From Bacillus sp. Marseille-Q3570 (lineage in GTDB: Bacteria > Bacillota > Bacilli > Bacillales > Fictibacillaceae), in assembly GCF_946151055.1 (NCBI RefSeq), contig NZ_CAMGYZ010000007.1, positions 124,001 through 188,000 of the forward strand: DNA of 64,000 bases. Reading direction: 5' to 3'. Each line of letters opens with the position of its first letter. Positions within the stretch are counted from its first letter, which is position 1. The notes under the pieces were generated by a model. The model ran no database searches and had not been told where the DNA came from. It was given only the letters and a program-made list of their open reading frames with translations. Shown piece after piece: positions 1 to 7,696 of the stretch. Made by a program: the position numbers and the translations under genes.

Positions 1-200
1 CAGCGATGCTGAAAGCAATCATTGATTTATCTCATCACTTCAACCTATCGGTTGTCGTTGAAGGCGTTGAAACATTCGAACAGTTGAATTTCCTGAAATC
101 CATCCATTGTGAAGAAGTACAAGGATTCTATTTTTCACAACCGCTGACAACAAAAGATCTGGAACACAGTTATCTACTACCATTCAAACAAAGTGTATAA
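1..200 (+). CDS. EAL-domain protein, C-terminal fragment (cut by window edge)
   Basis: The visible 60-odd residues are the C-terminal end of an EAL domain, the fold of cyclic-di-GMP phosphodiesterases. The EGVET motif, the following QLNFL helix and the QGFYFSQPL segment match the last conserved blocks of that family. The same blocks (EGVET, QGYYISKP) end the FIST-GGDEF-EAL protein near 61.7 kb. The N-terminal part lies outside the window, so neither the complete domain order nor catalytic competence can be judged. An R1-related repeat begins just after the stop codon. Confidence 0.8.
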   Translation, partial: AMLKAIIDLSHHFNLSVVVEGVETFEQLNFLKSIHCEEVQGFYFSQPLTTKDLEHSYLLPFKQSV

Positions 201-214
201 AAGGTGAGGGGCAG

Positions 215-440
215 GACAAATGAAGGCACCGCTTCGTCAACATCCCGTGGCTTTCAGCGGGCACGGCCTCAGCCTCCTCAGAAAGCACAGACCGCTTTCT
301 TCCGGGATCTTCGACCGTGCTGTTCTCGCAGGAGTCTACGGATGTTGACTACGCTTTTCATGTTGTGTTTATTATATTTTATTGTTCGTGGTTTCTGTTG
401 GCAGTTATCGTTTTGTCCCAGCCTCTTCAGGTTATGTTCA
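215..440. repeat. Dispersed repeat R1 (variant-core copy)
   Basis: This segment shares a long core with 55,875-56,035. Both contain GCGGGCACGGCCTCAGCC, a CACAGACCGCTTTCTTCC block, a CGCAGGA-TCTACGGATGTTGA block and an end with GGCAGTTAT-GTTTTGTCCCA. Open frames over this stretch on both strands are repeat translations without ribosome binding sites, so I annotate no gene. The stretch from 440 to 620 holds no recognisable feature beyond the leader of the following gene. Confidence 0.75.
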
Positions 441-622
441 GAAACTGAAATTGTCGACGACCTGTCAATTGGGCTGGCATTTGGACGGCTGATGAATACG
501 ATATTAAAGGCAATGAAGCACTGTTGATGGTTTTCATCCTCTTTTTCCACAACGAAGAGTAAATAAATGAATTATGGGAATAAAGGAATTAACAAGGTAT
601 AAGAAGAGGAAGGATTTATAAG

Positions 623-1657
623 ATGGAAAAATCGAAACTTTACGATGTGTTGGATACGATGCGGCTTCCGAATGGTGCCTACCTGGCAAGTCCATCAAAG
701 CATTATTCCTATGTATGGATCCGTGATGTATGTTATGCAGCTCTTCCATTCCTATATAACAATGATGGCCGATTTGAGAAAGCGTATTATGCATTATTGG
801 ATCTATTCAAAACGTATGAATGGAAGATTGATATCCACCGGTTCCAGAAACCTGTGCATCGCTATGAGTATATCCACGCCCGCTATTCTACAGATCTCAA
901 GGAACTTCCTGTAGAGTGGGGCCATGCCCAGCATGATGCGATCGGAAGCTTCCTTTGGGGAATCGGTGCTGGTTTAGCCCGTGGGAAAAAAATGATCCGG
1001 GATGAAAAAGACCGTGAAATGATCCAGAAACTTGTCGACTATTTAAATTGTGTCCAGTATTGGTCAGATAAGGATAACGGTATGTGGGAGGAATATCAGG
1101 AGCTTCATGCTTCCAGTGTAGGAGCATGTGTGGCAGGGTTGAAGCAGGTTCGTATGCTGGTCAATGTTCCAGATGAGCTGATCAAGAAGGGAGAGGAGTC
1201 TCTCAAATTCTTGTTGCCCAGGGAAAGCGAAACGAAAGAAACAGATCTTGCGTTATTGTCCTTGATTTATCCTTATCAAATCGTTTCAAGGCAAACAGCT
1301 CTTGAAATTTTAGCAAATGTAACTGGACAGCTGGAAAGAAAATATGGTTGTATCCGTTACGCCGGGGATCAATATTTCAATGAAGGTTCAGAAGCGGAAT
1401 GGTGCTTCGGGTTTCCCTGGCTTGGGTTATGTTATGGACATTTAGGAGATATGGAAAAAGTCGAAGAATATGTAAGGAAAACGGAGTCCATTGTGCCTGC
1501 TGATGGTAGAGTTCCTGAACTTTATATCGGCGGCAGTTTCGAAGCGAATGAAAATACACCACTTGCCTGGGCTGTTGCGATGAGCATCCTGTTAATCGAA
1601 TACGCAGAAGCATTAGGTAATGAAAAATACGATACCAAAGAAACTTCCCTTGGCTAA
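623..1657 (+). CDS. Glycoside hydrolase family 15-type (glucoamylase/phosphorylase-kinase-like) protein
   Basis: A 344-residue cytoplasmic protein with the (alpha/alpha)6-barrel signature of GH15-like enzymes: YVWIRD at residues 30-35, a HDAIGSFLWG segment near 104-113, WEE at 155-157 and EAEW at 257-260. In GH15 the two catalytic acids are glutamates in comparable W/E-rich motifs, so hydrolysis of alpha-glucosidic linkages is the likely role; the substrate is unknown. No signal peptide is visible. The ATG follows a GGAAGG Shine-Dalgarno element (609-614). An intrinsic terminator overlaps the last codons. It could instead be a non-catalytic regulator of glycogen metabolism. Confidence 0.75.
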   Translation: MEKSKLYDVLDTMRLPNGAYLASPSKHYSYVWIRDVCYAALPFLYNNDGRFEKAYYALLDLFKTYEWKIDIHRFQKPVHRYEYIHARYSTDLKELPVEWGHAQHDAIGSFLWGIGAGLARGKKMIRDEKDREMIQKLVDYLNCVQYWSDKDNGMWEEYQELHASSVGACVAGLKQVRMLVNVPDELIKKGEESLKFLLPRESETKETDLALLSLIYPYQIVSRQTALEILANVTGQLERKYGCIRYAGDQYFNEGSEAEWCFGFPWLGLCYGHLGDMEKVEEYVRKTESIVPADGRVPELYIGGSFEANENTPLAWAVAMSILLIEYAEALGNEKYDTKETSLG

Positions 1658-1670
1658 GGGAGGTTTTTTT
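1642..1670 (+). terminator. Intrinsic terminator of the GH15-type gene
   Basis: AACTTCCCTT pairs with AAGGGAGGTT around a 4-nt loop, followed by seven T. The stem overlaps the end of the coding region. Confidence 0.75.
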
Positions 1671-1739
1671 ATTCCACGAAAAAACAATCACCATCTCCTA
1701 TAATGATATACTTGTACTAAACGTATTGGGGAGGGGAGC

Positions 1740-2261
1740 ATGATGGCTTGGTTAACCTGGCTTTTCACTTTCATCATTCTATTATTCATTTTTCTATCGC
1801 TCGCCTATATGGTCAGAACCTATCAAGTGAACAAACGTTTGAACCAACACATACGTCTGCTTAATTGTGGAGACAGCGGGCAAATCTTTTTCCTCCGCAG
1901 TCTTCAAATGGTGCTGCTCATCTTTTTCCCTTTATTCGTCTTGTTTGATGACTTGCCGAATCTTCCGAGTATCCTGTATATCGTCATGCATTTTCTTTTA
2001 TTTTTAGCGCAGATCTACTCGACGATCTATATTACTGTGGGGACGGACGGATTTAGGTCGGGAATCTTTTCTTACGACTGGGGAGAAGTTGACCGAGTTG
2101 ATATCATCACCGGTCTTCATGAAGATAATCATAAATACCCTTCCGGAGGGATTATCCGATTCATTGTCGGCGCGAAAATCTACAGCGCAGAATTGAAAAA
2201 CACAGAAATTGATGAACTGGAAAATTTCATAGAAAAACATGTCGAAATATACAGAAATTAA
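1740..2261 (+). CDS. Membrane protein of unknown function
   Basis: A 173-residue protein with an N-terminal transmembrane helix (about residues 4-26), two further hydrophobic helices (about 55-70 and 80-100) and a soluble C-terminal part rich in beta-strand-forming residues (about 105-173), reminiscent of the PH-like tails of small Bacillaceae membrane proteins. I do not recognise the family with certainty. Start at ATG 1740 after GGGGAGGGGAG; an ATG three bases later is also possible. It is monocistronic between a terminator and the next leader. Confidence 0.7.
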   Translation: MMAWLTWLFTFIILLFIFLSLAYMVRTYQVNKRLNQHIRLLNCGDSGQIFFLRSLQMVLLIFFPLFVLFDDLPNLPSILYIVMHFLLFLAQIYSTIYITVGTDGFRSGIFSYDWGEVDRVDIITGLHEDNHKYPSGGIIRFIVGAKIYSAELKNTEIDELENFIEKHVEIYRN

Positions 2262-2368
2262 CAGCAATATTTCAATTGAGAGAATTTTTGAAAATATCTA
2301 AAATTATACTTTCTTCTTGTGTAGAATCTGTTACAATAGAGTCAATCCAAAATAGGAGGGAAGCAAGT

Positions 2369-2641
2369 TTGGAAAAAATAAAACTAGGTCAACCTCCCCA
2401 CTGTCACAAGGTTTCGTTCGATGGTAAAGCATTCAAGATCAAAGGTTTGGAAAATGTAGTTGTTCCATTATCGAAGACTGAAACTGCTCAAATCGATGTT
2501 CTCAATGAAGAAACAGGAAATTTGAAACTTGTCGGAAAAGACACTATTTTGGCTCAGTTAGAACTTCCACTCAGGTACTGCGAAGTCGGGCAAGGGTGGG
2601 TATTAGACAAATTATCAAAAAAGAAGAAGAAATCAGGATAA
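2369..2641 (+). CDS. Small hypothetical protein (90 aa)
   Basis: The longest frame starts at 2276, but the only good Shine-Dalgarno sequence (AGGAGGG at 2354-2360) points to TTG 2369, giving 90 residues that begin MEKIKLGQPPH. The protein is soluble, has a CH pair near the N-terminus and a lysine-rich C-terminus (KKKKK). I recognise no domain. An intrinsic terminator follows directly, so it is probably a single-gene transcript. Confidence 0.6.
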   Translation: MEKIKLGQPPHCHKVSFDGKAFKIKGLENVVVPLSKTETAQIDVLNEETGNLKLVGKDTILAQLELPLRYCEVGQGWVLDKLSKKKKKSG

Positions 2642-2651
2642 TAACAACACC

Positions 2652-2680
2652 AGGGCTGACGCAAAAGTGTCAGTCCTTTT
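2652..2680 (+). terminator. Intrinsic terminator
   Basis: AGGGCTGAC pairs with GTCAGTCCT, followed by a short T run. An R4 repeat module follows immediately. Confidence 0.7.
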
Positions 2681-2772
2681 AATACTTAAAGAAAGCATAA
2701 AAATAGAAGCACAACCAGGACTCTACCTGCGCCAAGGCTTGGTATTGCCAAGTCTTCTTTATCAATAAGTAT
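2680..2772 (+). repeat. Dispersed repeat R4 (diverged copy)
   Basis: Contains ACTTAAAGAAAG and an AAGGCTTGGTATTGCCAAG hairpin, as in the other R4 copies. It sits directly after the terminator T-tract. Confidence 0.5.
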
Positions 2773-2900
2773 TAAAATCGGAAAAAAGGACAAGGATAGT
2801 AATAGAACATCCGTGCAAACGTAAAATAAGAATAGTCTTTTTTGTATGATAGACAGGCATATGCTCATGATTTCTGTAAGAACTAGAAGGAGTGATACAG

Positions 2901-3122
2901 ATGGAAAAAGATATGAAGAAGGAAAAGAGGCAGCAGGAGTTAGAGTCTAATAGTGCTTTGAATCCTGGCTTCGGTACGATCGAATCTAATGAAGCTGACA
3001 ACTATTTCATGGATGGATCAATGGGAAATTCAATTGTAGATTTTGATGAAGCTGACACAGCCGTTGATGATATCGATGATAAAGAAATCATGCAGTATAC
3101 GAAAACGGAAAAAAGGAGATGA
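2901..3122 (+). CDS. Small acidic hypothetical protein (73 aa)
   Basis: Starts at ATG 2901, eight bases after AGAAGGAG. The product is very polar: a basic N-terminus (MEKDMKKEKRQQ) followed by an acidic stretch with repeated EADN/EADT and DDIDDKE segments, probably disordered. No family recognised. It lies 4 bp upstream of another small gene (3127) with its own ribosome binding site, and the two are probably co-transcribed up to the terminator at 3267-3310. Confidence 0.6.
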   Translation: MEKDMKKEKRQQELESNSALNPGFGTIESNEADNYFMDGSMGNSIVDFDEADTAVDDIDDKEIMQYTKTEKRR

Positions 3123-3126
3123 CAAG

Positions 3127-3261
3127 ATGAAAAATCAAAACTATCCTGTAGCCAATGTTTCTAAGGAAATGCTCGACAAAATCCAGAACTATGAAAGAGA
3201 ACTGAAAAAAGAAAGCGATGAAGATATCATCCTCATCGCATACCAAAAAGAACGTAGTTAA
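3127..3261 (+). CDS. Small hypothetical protein (44 aa)
   Basis: ATG 3127 is preceded by AAAAGGAGATGA, giving a 44-residue charged helical protein (MKNQNYPVANVSKEMLDKI start). The spacing to the upstream gene (4 bp between stop and start) and the terminator right after the stop indicate a two-gene operon. Function unknown. Confidence 0.6.
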   Translation: MKNQNYPVANVSKEMLDKIQNYERELKKESDEDIILIAYQKERS

Positions 3262-3266
3262 AGTGG

Positions 3267-3310
3267 AATGACCTGGAAGGATCGAACAGTCCTTTTGAGG
3301 TCATTTTTTT
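3267..3310 (+). terminator. Intrinsic terminator of the small-gene pair
   Basis: AATGACCT pairs with AGGTCATT, with an inner AAGGA/TCCTT pairing, followed by seven T. An R1 element starts at the end of the T-tract. Confidence 0.75.
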
Positions 3311-3770
3311 AGGCTCTTTTTTAAAAGATTGTTGCTTTTGAGTCATTTTTAAAAACTCACCTTGTGCAAGTTGATTGGAGGGCAAGGTGCGAGACTCCTC
3401 GAAAATGAAAATCGCATGTTCTTCGTGCGATGTAACGCTGCCGAAGCTTTCCTTGTCCTGCGGAATCAGCGTCCCTACTACCTGAATAATCTCCTCGCAA
3501 GGCATGCGACGAGGAAGCTCGCTTCGACAGGACTTTCTTTTAGACGCAGGAGCACAAATACTTCCTTGAAAAATGTCGTAAGGCGACGAGTGGGCTCACC
3601 ACACGCCCTGCGGAAAGCGAGCATCCTGGAGTGGAAATCAACCACTTTATAGAAAACTCGGCGAGACCAAGCCTTTTGTAGGTCGAGCCTTAGTTGCCCT
3701 TTTACTGAAGAAAGTATTTTATACTCCCTCTTTAAGTGCAAGAGCAACAAAATTTGCGAAAACAGCCTTT
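3311..3770 (-). mobile_element. R1 element, MITE-like, about 460 bp (copy a)
   Basis: One end begins AGGCTCTTTTTTAAAAGATT and continues to GTTGCTTTTG; the other end, read on the opposite strand, begins AAAGGCTGTTTTCGCAAA and continues to TTGTTGCTCTTGC. These are imperfect terminal inverted repeats of about 30 bp. The interior matches 17,594-18,053 closely over nearly its full length and 27,257-27,651 in reverse orientation. No transposase is encoded, so if mobile it would be non-autonomous. From 3771 to 3900 I see AT-rich DNA without a supported feature. Confidence 0.7.
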
Positions 3771-3904
3771 TTTATTGCCATTGTTGAAAAGAAAGAGTAA
3801 TGATATGATCATTCTTTATAATTTATTAAAGAGCTTTACCAAGTAAGTATCATAGCTATTTGTAAGTAGTTTGACTGCGTATGTTAATCTGCTTACATAA
3901 TTTG

Positions 3905-3985
3905 AATTTGTAAATACTTTCTTCAGTATAAGTGCAACAATGGCTCAGCCTGTGCAAAGGCTAGGCTTTGCCAAGTTTTCTTCAT
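3905..3985 (+). repeat. Dispersed repeat R4
   Basis: Contains AATACTTTCTTCAGTATAAG, then GGCTCAGCCTGTGCAAAGGC and TTTGCCAAGTTTTCTTC, the same order as at 57,850-58,015 and within R1 elements. Confidence 0.6.
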
Positions 3986-3987
3986 TT

Positions 3988-4203
3988 TCACATGGCGTTC
4001 CTCTTGGGTGTAATCACGGATGGAGATAGTTCAAAGCAGTATGGACATTGATGGTAGGTTTTTTCAACCAAACTAAGGATCTGTTCTTCATCTGTACAGT
4101 CTTCACGAACATCGCTTTCATAATTAGGAATTCGACATGCATCGCATACATATGAAGAGTGATGGACCACTTTCGTCTTGTGGTTGATAATGTATTTAGA
4201 CAC
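3988..4203 (-). CDS. Small zinc-ribbon-like protein (71 aa)
   Basis: Encoded on the minus strand from a GTG at 4203, preceded by AGGAGGTG. The 71-residue product has CDAC near residue 20 and CPYC near residue 54, two Cys-X2-Cys knuckles that could bind one zinc, plus histidines at 14 and 15. No larger domain. Such proteins often bind nucleic acid, but the function is unknown here. It is a single-gene unit, transcribed away from the next gene. Confidence 0.65.
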   Translation of the reverse strand: MSKYIINHKTKVVHHSSYVCDACRIPNYESDVREDCTDEEQILSLVEKTYHQCPYCFELSPSVITPKRNAM

Positions 4204-4336
4204 AGTGCACCTCCTAATTCATTTTTCCTTTTAAGCTTGTTGCATTTGTTTGTGTGGAACTTTATATATATATTCGTAAAAATTGGATATTTTTCGGGTA
4301 TGAAGTTAACATTTGGAAGATAGACAGACGCCTAGC

Positions 4337-4364
4337 ACTCTAAAGAAATTAAAGACATATGATA
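4337..4364 (+). promoter_or_regulatory. Possible sigma-K-type promoter
   Basis: AC at 4337-4338 and CATATGATA at 4356-4364, separated by 17 nt, fit the late mother-cell pattern of an AC box and CATA-N3-TA. It lies just upstream of the ribosome binding site of the proline-rich gene at 4392. The consensus is short, so chance matches are likely. Confidence 0.3.
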
Positions 4365-4391
4365 GTCTGAAACCCATATAGAAGGGGGAGT

Positions 4392-4781
4392 ATGTCTTTG
4401 AATAATCGGCAAAACCCACTTTCCTCAATGATTCAAAATATTCTAGGTGGATTCGGTTCACAACAGCAAGGTCCGCCATCTGGTCCGCCGTTTCCGGATG
4501 GAGGTGGTCCACCGCCAGGGCCTCCACCGAAATTCATCCCAAATCAATCACCATCAAGTTTTCAAGCTGGACCTGGGGCTGGAACTTTTGCGGTAGATCC
4601 AGGCGCACTAAGGCCATGTATGCGCAAGTATGTTTATATCTGGCTAACCGGTGGATATTCATTCTGGGCATGGCTTACATTTGTAGGAAGAAACTCTGTA
4701 GCTGGATACCGGTGGACAGGACGTAGATGGGTCTATTTCGGTATTGACCGTCGACAAATCGCTTCATTTGTCTGTTATTGA
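4392..4781 (+). CDS. Proline/glycine-rich protein with conserved aromatic C-terminal domain, probable spore-associated protein
   Basis: A 129-residue protein with two parts. Residues 1-75 are low complexity with PPSGPPFPDGGGPPPGPPP runs. Residues 75-129 are dense in Trp, Tyr and Arg (CMRKYVYIWLTGG, WAWLTFVGRNSVAGYRW, YFGIDRRQIASFVCY) with two cysteines at the edges. I recall this C-terminal pattern in unannotated Bacillaceae proteins but cannot assign a function. The collagen-like N-terminus and the candidate sigma-K promoter suggest the spore surface; this is inference. ATG 4392 follows AGAAGGGGGAG. Confidence 0.6.
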   Translation: MSLNNRQNPLSSMIQNILGGFGSQQQGPPSGPPFPDGGGPPPGPPPKFIPNQSPSSFQAGPGAGTFAVDPGALRPCMRKYVYIWLTGGYSFWAWLTFVGRNSVAGYRWTGRRWVYFGIDRRQIASFVCY

Positions 4782-4897
4782 GGGAAATGTACTGACCAGA
4801 TAGCCGAGCATTGCTTTATTCGGAGCTTGAATGATGTGACCCTGCGTTGAAAAGTTCCAGACGTGTAAAGGATGCAGCCTATTTGGTCATTTTTTTC

Positions 4898-4965
4898 ATT
4901 TTAAGAAAGTATAGATACCTCAGGCTGCGCTAAAAGTTTGATTTGCAAAGTTTTGTTCATTTGTC
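4898..4965 (+). repeat. Dispersed repeat R4 (diverged copy)
   Basis: AAGAAAGTATAGATACC followed by CAGGCTGCGC and TTTGCAAAGTTTTGTTC, a decayed R4 module after a T-rich stretch. Otherwise the gap between 4782 and 5058 is empty. Confidence 0.4.
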
Positions 4966-5058
4966 TGGCATGTTTTTCAATACATGAAACTCTTTCATCT
5001 GGAAAAAGATACATATAATCGAGAACCAACGGCAAACAATCATGGAGGGCTTCGCAGC

Positions 5059-5421
5059 ATGGTACAAAAACTTATCGTTTTCATTGTCATCATAAATATT
5101 TTATCGGGTTGCGGGACAGCTGATGCTGATCAAATCCCTACTGACTCTCCTGTCACGGTCATAGAAGTTAAGGCTGAAAATTGGAAGTTCAATAAAGACA
5201 TCTATAAAGTATTTGCAGATCAACCCATCACGATCAATTTCAAAAGTGTGGAAGGGAAGCATGTGTTTGCTATAAAAGGAATGGAATCGATAAAAATCAA
5301 AGGAAAAGGTTCCATTAAAGAAACGTTTGAACCTGGGGAATATCAGATCTATTGCCCTATTGCTAACAAAAAAGGCCACACTGAAATGGTTGCTACACTG
5401 ATTGCTGTGGAAGAAGAATAA
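5059..5421 (+). CDS. Cupredoxin-domain lipoprotein
   Basis: Starting at ATG 5059 (GGAGGG at 5044-5049) gives 120 residues: a signal peptide ending in lipobox LSGC (near residues 15-18), then a cupredoxin fold. Type-1 copper ligands are visible as His in GKHVF and the YCPIANKKGH-x-EM cluster (Cys, His, Met). It is therefore likely a membrane-anchored copper protein on the outer face, resembling the C-terminal domain of cytochrome oxidase subunit II or nitrous-oxide-type cupredoxins. Partner unknown. The longer frame from 4984 would bury the signal peptide and is rejected. Confidence 0.8.
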   Translation: MVQKLIVFIVIINILSGCGTADADQIPTDSPVTVIEVKAENWKFNKDIYKVFADQPITINFKSVEGKHVFAIKGMESIKIKGKGSIKETFEPGEYQIYCPIANKKGHTEMVATLIAVEEE

Positions 5422-5427
5422 AACAGC

Positions 5428-5457
5428 AAAAGGGGCTGACTGGTCGTCGGCCCCTTT
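5428..5457 (+). terminator. Intrinsic terminator of the cupredoxin gene
   Basis: AAAGGGGCTGAC pairs with GTCGGCCCCTTT around a short loop. Confidence 0.75.
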
Positions 5458-5474
5458 AAGTGTCATTAGAATGA

Positions 5475-5711
5475 TCAATTATTGCTATACTGTTGTTTGA
5501 ATTGCTCTGCCAGACAATAAAACGATTCCTGGTCATTGCGTTCTAGTGCATCATCAATTTTCTCTCTGAGCATTTGTCTCTGGTGTTCAAAAAACGACTC
5601 ATCAAGCAGAAGTTGGGCGGCAAGGGATACAAAATACTGTTCAGCTTTTCTCTGTCTCAATTGTGCCTGTTCTTTCATCTTAGCTTGAAAAGATGAGGTA
5701 TGCTTATTCAT
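5475..5711 (-). CDS. IDEAL-domain protein
   Basis: A 78-residue minus-strand protein starting at ATG 5711 after GGGAGGAA. The C-terminal half carries the IDEAL-domain pattern: LLLDESFFEHQR, then LREKIDDALERNDQESFYCL. The motif occurs in small Bacillaceae proteins and at the end of some developmental regulators, where it mediates protein-protein contacts; its precise role here is unknown. The N-terminal half is a basic, glutamine-rich helix. Confidence 0.75.
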   Translation of the reverse strand: MNKHTSSFQAKMKEQAQLRQRKAEQYFVSLAAQLLLDESFFEHQRQMLREKIDDALERNDQESFYCLAEQFKQQYSNN

Positions 5712-5929
5712 GAGGATTCCTCCCAAACCCTTTTAGTTATTATCTAAGATATGCACCATGATGTCAATTAGTTTTCAGAATATTACATTAATTTATTTTT
5801 TTACTTGAATGATTTGTTTATTTTTATTTTTGATTTCGCCGCGCAAGAAGTTTGAAGGGATCGAAGTGACTGGTCGTTGAGCTAGCATCACTTCCGGCAA
5901 CCACTTACTTCCTTAACATTGCGAACCCG

Positions 5930-6067
5930 TTAACGGACACAGGAGATCTTATTTGTCCAATATGACGGAAATTTACAAACTTAACGGACACCAGGGACCT
6001 TATTTCGCAAATATCATAGGAAATCAGCGGTTTTGTTCACAAATAACGGCTCTGATGTCCGTTAACA
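5930..6067. repeat. Dispersed repeat R3 (ACGGACACC block)
   Basis: Two direct copies of TAACGGACACAGGAGATCTT / TTAACGGACACCAGGGACCT and an inverted copy ending TCTGATGTCCGTTA. It closely resembles 61,925-62,068 over its whole length. The region 5,712-6,327 otherwise holds an R4-like module and no gene; the frame at 6074 has no ribosome binding site and runs over the repeat. Confidence 0.7.
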
Positions 6068-6129
6068 TAAATCATGGCCTCTTGTTTATACCTTTTTCCG
6101 TATGATTGTCGTGAATTTCTTTTAAAAGT

Positions 6130-6265
6130 CCTAGACCTGCCAAAAAAATACTTTCTTTATTATCAGTGCACTAGCTGGCGGTTTCGGGAGGAATACACCG
6201 CACGAAGGAAAATTTCGAGGAACTACGCTAAAGGCTTGGCTTTACCCAAGTTTCTTCATTCAGTA
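6130..6265 (+). repeat. Dispersed repeat R4 with GCAATACACCGCACGAAGG insert
   Basis: ATACTTTCTTTATTATCAG, then GGAATACACCGCACGAAGGA and CGAGGAACTA, then a GCTTGGCTTTACCCAAGTT end. The same three-part order is seen at 57,860-58,018. Confidence 0.6.
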
Positions 6266-6327
6266 AGAATAATTAAGTACAAGTAGTTAAAAAATAAGGT
6301 CAATTAATAGGACCGGGGGTAGATTTC

Positions 6328-6705
6328 ATGGAACGAAAACCATATTATGTCACTGTACAGGCTGGTATTCAAAATGCTGAAATCCGGAGTAGCAAAGGTG
6401 AGTCCAGCTATGATTTCGAAATTAACGCAACGGAAGATGAAGCCGCTTTTTTAAAGGATTTATTTGACGAGGATGACCGAGCTGATCGTACAGGGTATAT
6501 TCACTCTCACTGGTTTTCGAATGTCATTGATTCAGGTGACCGTGACAATATGATCTATGATCGCCTTCTTAATGAAATCTATCTGACCATTTACGATTTA
6601 GGGACAGAGCAGACAAAGAAAGATATTGAAGAAATGGGTATACTCGAAAAGCTCAGGGAAGTGAAACCTAGCCATAATCCTACGGACCCCGAGCTCCTCC
6701 AATAA
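6328..6705 (+). CDS. Conserved Bacillaceae hypothetical protein (125 aa)
   Basis: ATG 6328 follows a GGGGGT element. The 125-residue soluble protein starts MERKPYYVTVQAG and has a beta-rich N-terminal half, an acidic DEDDRAD stretch near residue 48 and a helical C-terminal half ending in EMGILEKL. I think it belongs to a family of small cytosolic Bacillus proteins of unknown function but cannot name it. It is followed by a terminator. Confidence 0.6.
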   Translation: MERKPYYVTVQAGIQNAEIRSSKGESSYDFEINATEDEAAFLKDLFDEDDRADRTGYIHSHWFSNVIDSGDRDNMIYDRLLNEIYLTIYDLGTEQTKKDIEEMGILEKLREVKPSHNPTDPELLQ

Positions 6706-6710
6706 CCAAT

Positions 6711-6771
6711 AGTGTCTGACTCTCTTTACGGTATTGATTAAGCTGGACAGAGAGGTTCGGGCACTTTTTTT
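6711..6771 (+). terminator. Intrinsic terminator
   Basis: AGTGTCTGACTCTCT pairs imperfectly (G-U pairs) with AGAGAGGTTCGGGCACT, followed by seven T. Confidence 0.6.
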
Positions 6772-6882
6772 GGTTATCACTTTTCAAAGTCCTCTAAAAG
6801 AGCTTAAACAATGGGAAAACATCTAAAAAAGCAGTTCTTTCATGTATACTTAAGATGGATATACATGAAAGGATTGATCTGG

Positions 6883-7572
6883 ATGATTAGAGGAATATTG
6901 TTCGACTTGGATGGAACGCTCTTGAATCGTTCAGACTCGTTGCATCAATGTATCAGAGCGCAATATGAAAGAAATTGCGCCATCTTGAATGACATAGAGT
7001 CTCAACAGTATTTGAACGATTTTATAACATTAGATCGAAATGGCTATAACCATAAGAAAAATGTTTATAAAAGTCTTGTTGAAAAATATGGACTGGATAA
7101 ACAGGCGAGTGATCTTTTATTAGAAGATTATTATTTTCATTTCCACAATCATTGTTTACCAATCAAGGGTTTTGATCGTTTGATCCACTATCTGAACCAG
7201 TCTCCATGTCAGCTTGGATTGATAACCAATGGGGAAACGGAATTCCAACAAAATACAATTGATGCTCTTTCTTTGGCTGATGTTTTCCATTGTATCTTAA
7301 TATCGGAACAAGAGGGACTGAAAAAACCTTCACCTGAGATCTTCCAACGAGGATTATCCATGCTGGGTGTTCGAGCAAGTGAAACGATTTTTGTGGGAGA
7401 TCATCCTACAAATGATATAAAAGCGGCAAAAAAATCTGGGATGGGGACCATTTGGGTGTACAACAGTCATTACGAAAAGCCGTCTGAAGCAGATTTTACA
7501 ATACATTCATTGACGGAGATCCCTGATATCATAACGTCTCTCAACAAGGAGGATAATGATGAAAATAGGTAA
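6883..7572 (+). CDS. HAD-superfamily hydrolase (phosphatase)
   Basis: ATG 6883 (AAAGGA at 6868-6873) gives 229 residues with all four HAD motifs: FDLDGTLL with nucleophile aspartate near residues 7-11, ITNGE (motif II), KKPSPEIF (motif III lysine) and VGDHPTNDIKAAKKSG (motif IV). A helical cap between motifs I and II places it among the phosphoglycolate-phosphatase/pyrophosphatase-like HADs; the substrate cannot be deduced. The end overlaps the start of a 31-residue membrane peptide gene, suggesting co-transcription into the two-component system downstream. Confidence 0.8.
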   Translation: MIRGILFDLDGTLLNRSDSLHQCIRAQYERNCAILNDIESQQYLNDFITLDRNGYNHKKNVYKSLVEKYGLDKQASDLLLEDYYFHFHNHCLPIKGFDRLIHYLNQSPCQLGLITNGETEFQQNTIDALSLADVFHCILISEQEGLKKPSPEIFQRGLSMLGVRASETIFVGDHPTNDIKAAKKSGMGTIWVYNSHYEKPSEADFTIHSLTEIPDIITSLNKEDNDENR

Positions 7573-7654
7573 TGCGTTTCTTGCACTAATATTGCTGCTG
7601 GTCGGGTTTCTTTTCGGCTTAGGGTATTGGATTTCAAAAGGATTATTAGGATAA
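7559..7654 (+). CDS. Small single-span membrane protein (31 aa)
   Basis: A short frame with a strong AAGGAGG (7546-7552) and ATG 7559 (an ATG at 7556 is also usable). The product begins MKIGNAFLALILLLVG and continues FLFGLGYWISKGLLG: one transmembrane helix with a GxxG-like face. It overlaps the end of the HAD gene and lies about 40 bp before the histidine kinase gene. The strong ribosome binding site and hydrophobic composition argue that it is translated. Function unknown; a modulator of the adjacent membrane kinase is only a possibility. Confidence 0.6.
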   Translation: MKIGNAFLALILLLVGFLFGLGYWISKGLLG

Positions 7655-7696
7655 TGGGGATAGATCATTTCTTATAATCGTCAGGAGTTCTTGAAA

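Noticed and set aside
203-794. Open frames over the first intergenic region (both strands)
   Set aside because: They lie on an R1-type repeat, lack ribosome binding sites and show no recognisable protein family.
3362-3750. Open frames of about 90 codons at 3.3-3.7 kb, with matching frames at 17.5-17.9 kb
   Set aside because: Similarity between them comes from the R1 repeat; no start signals, arginine/leucine-rich repeat translations.
6074-6286. 70-codon frame at 6.1 kb
   Set aside because: No ribosome binding site; it crosses R3 and R4 repeat sequence.
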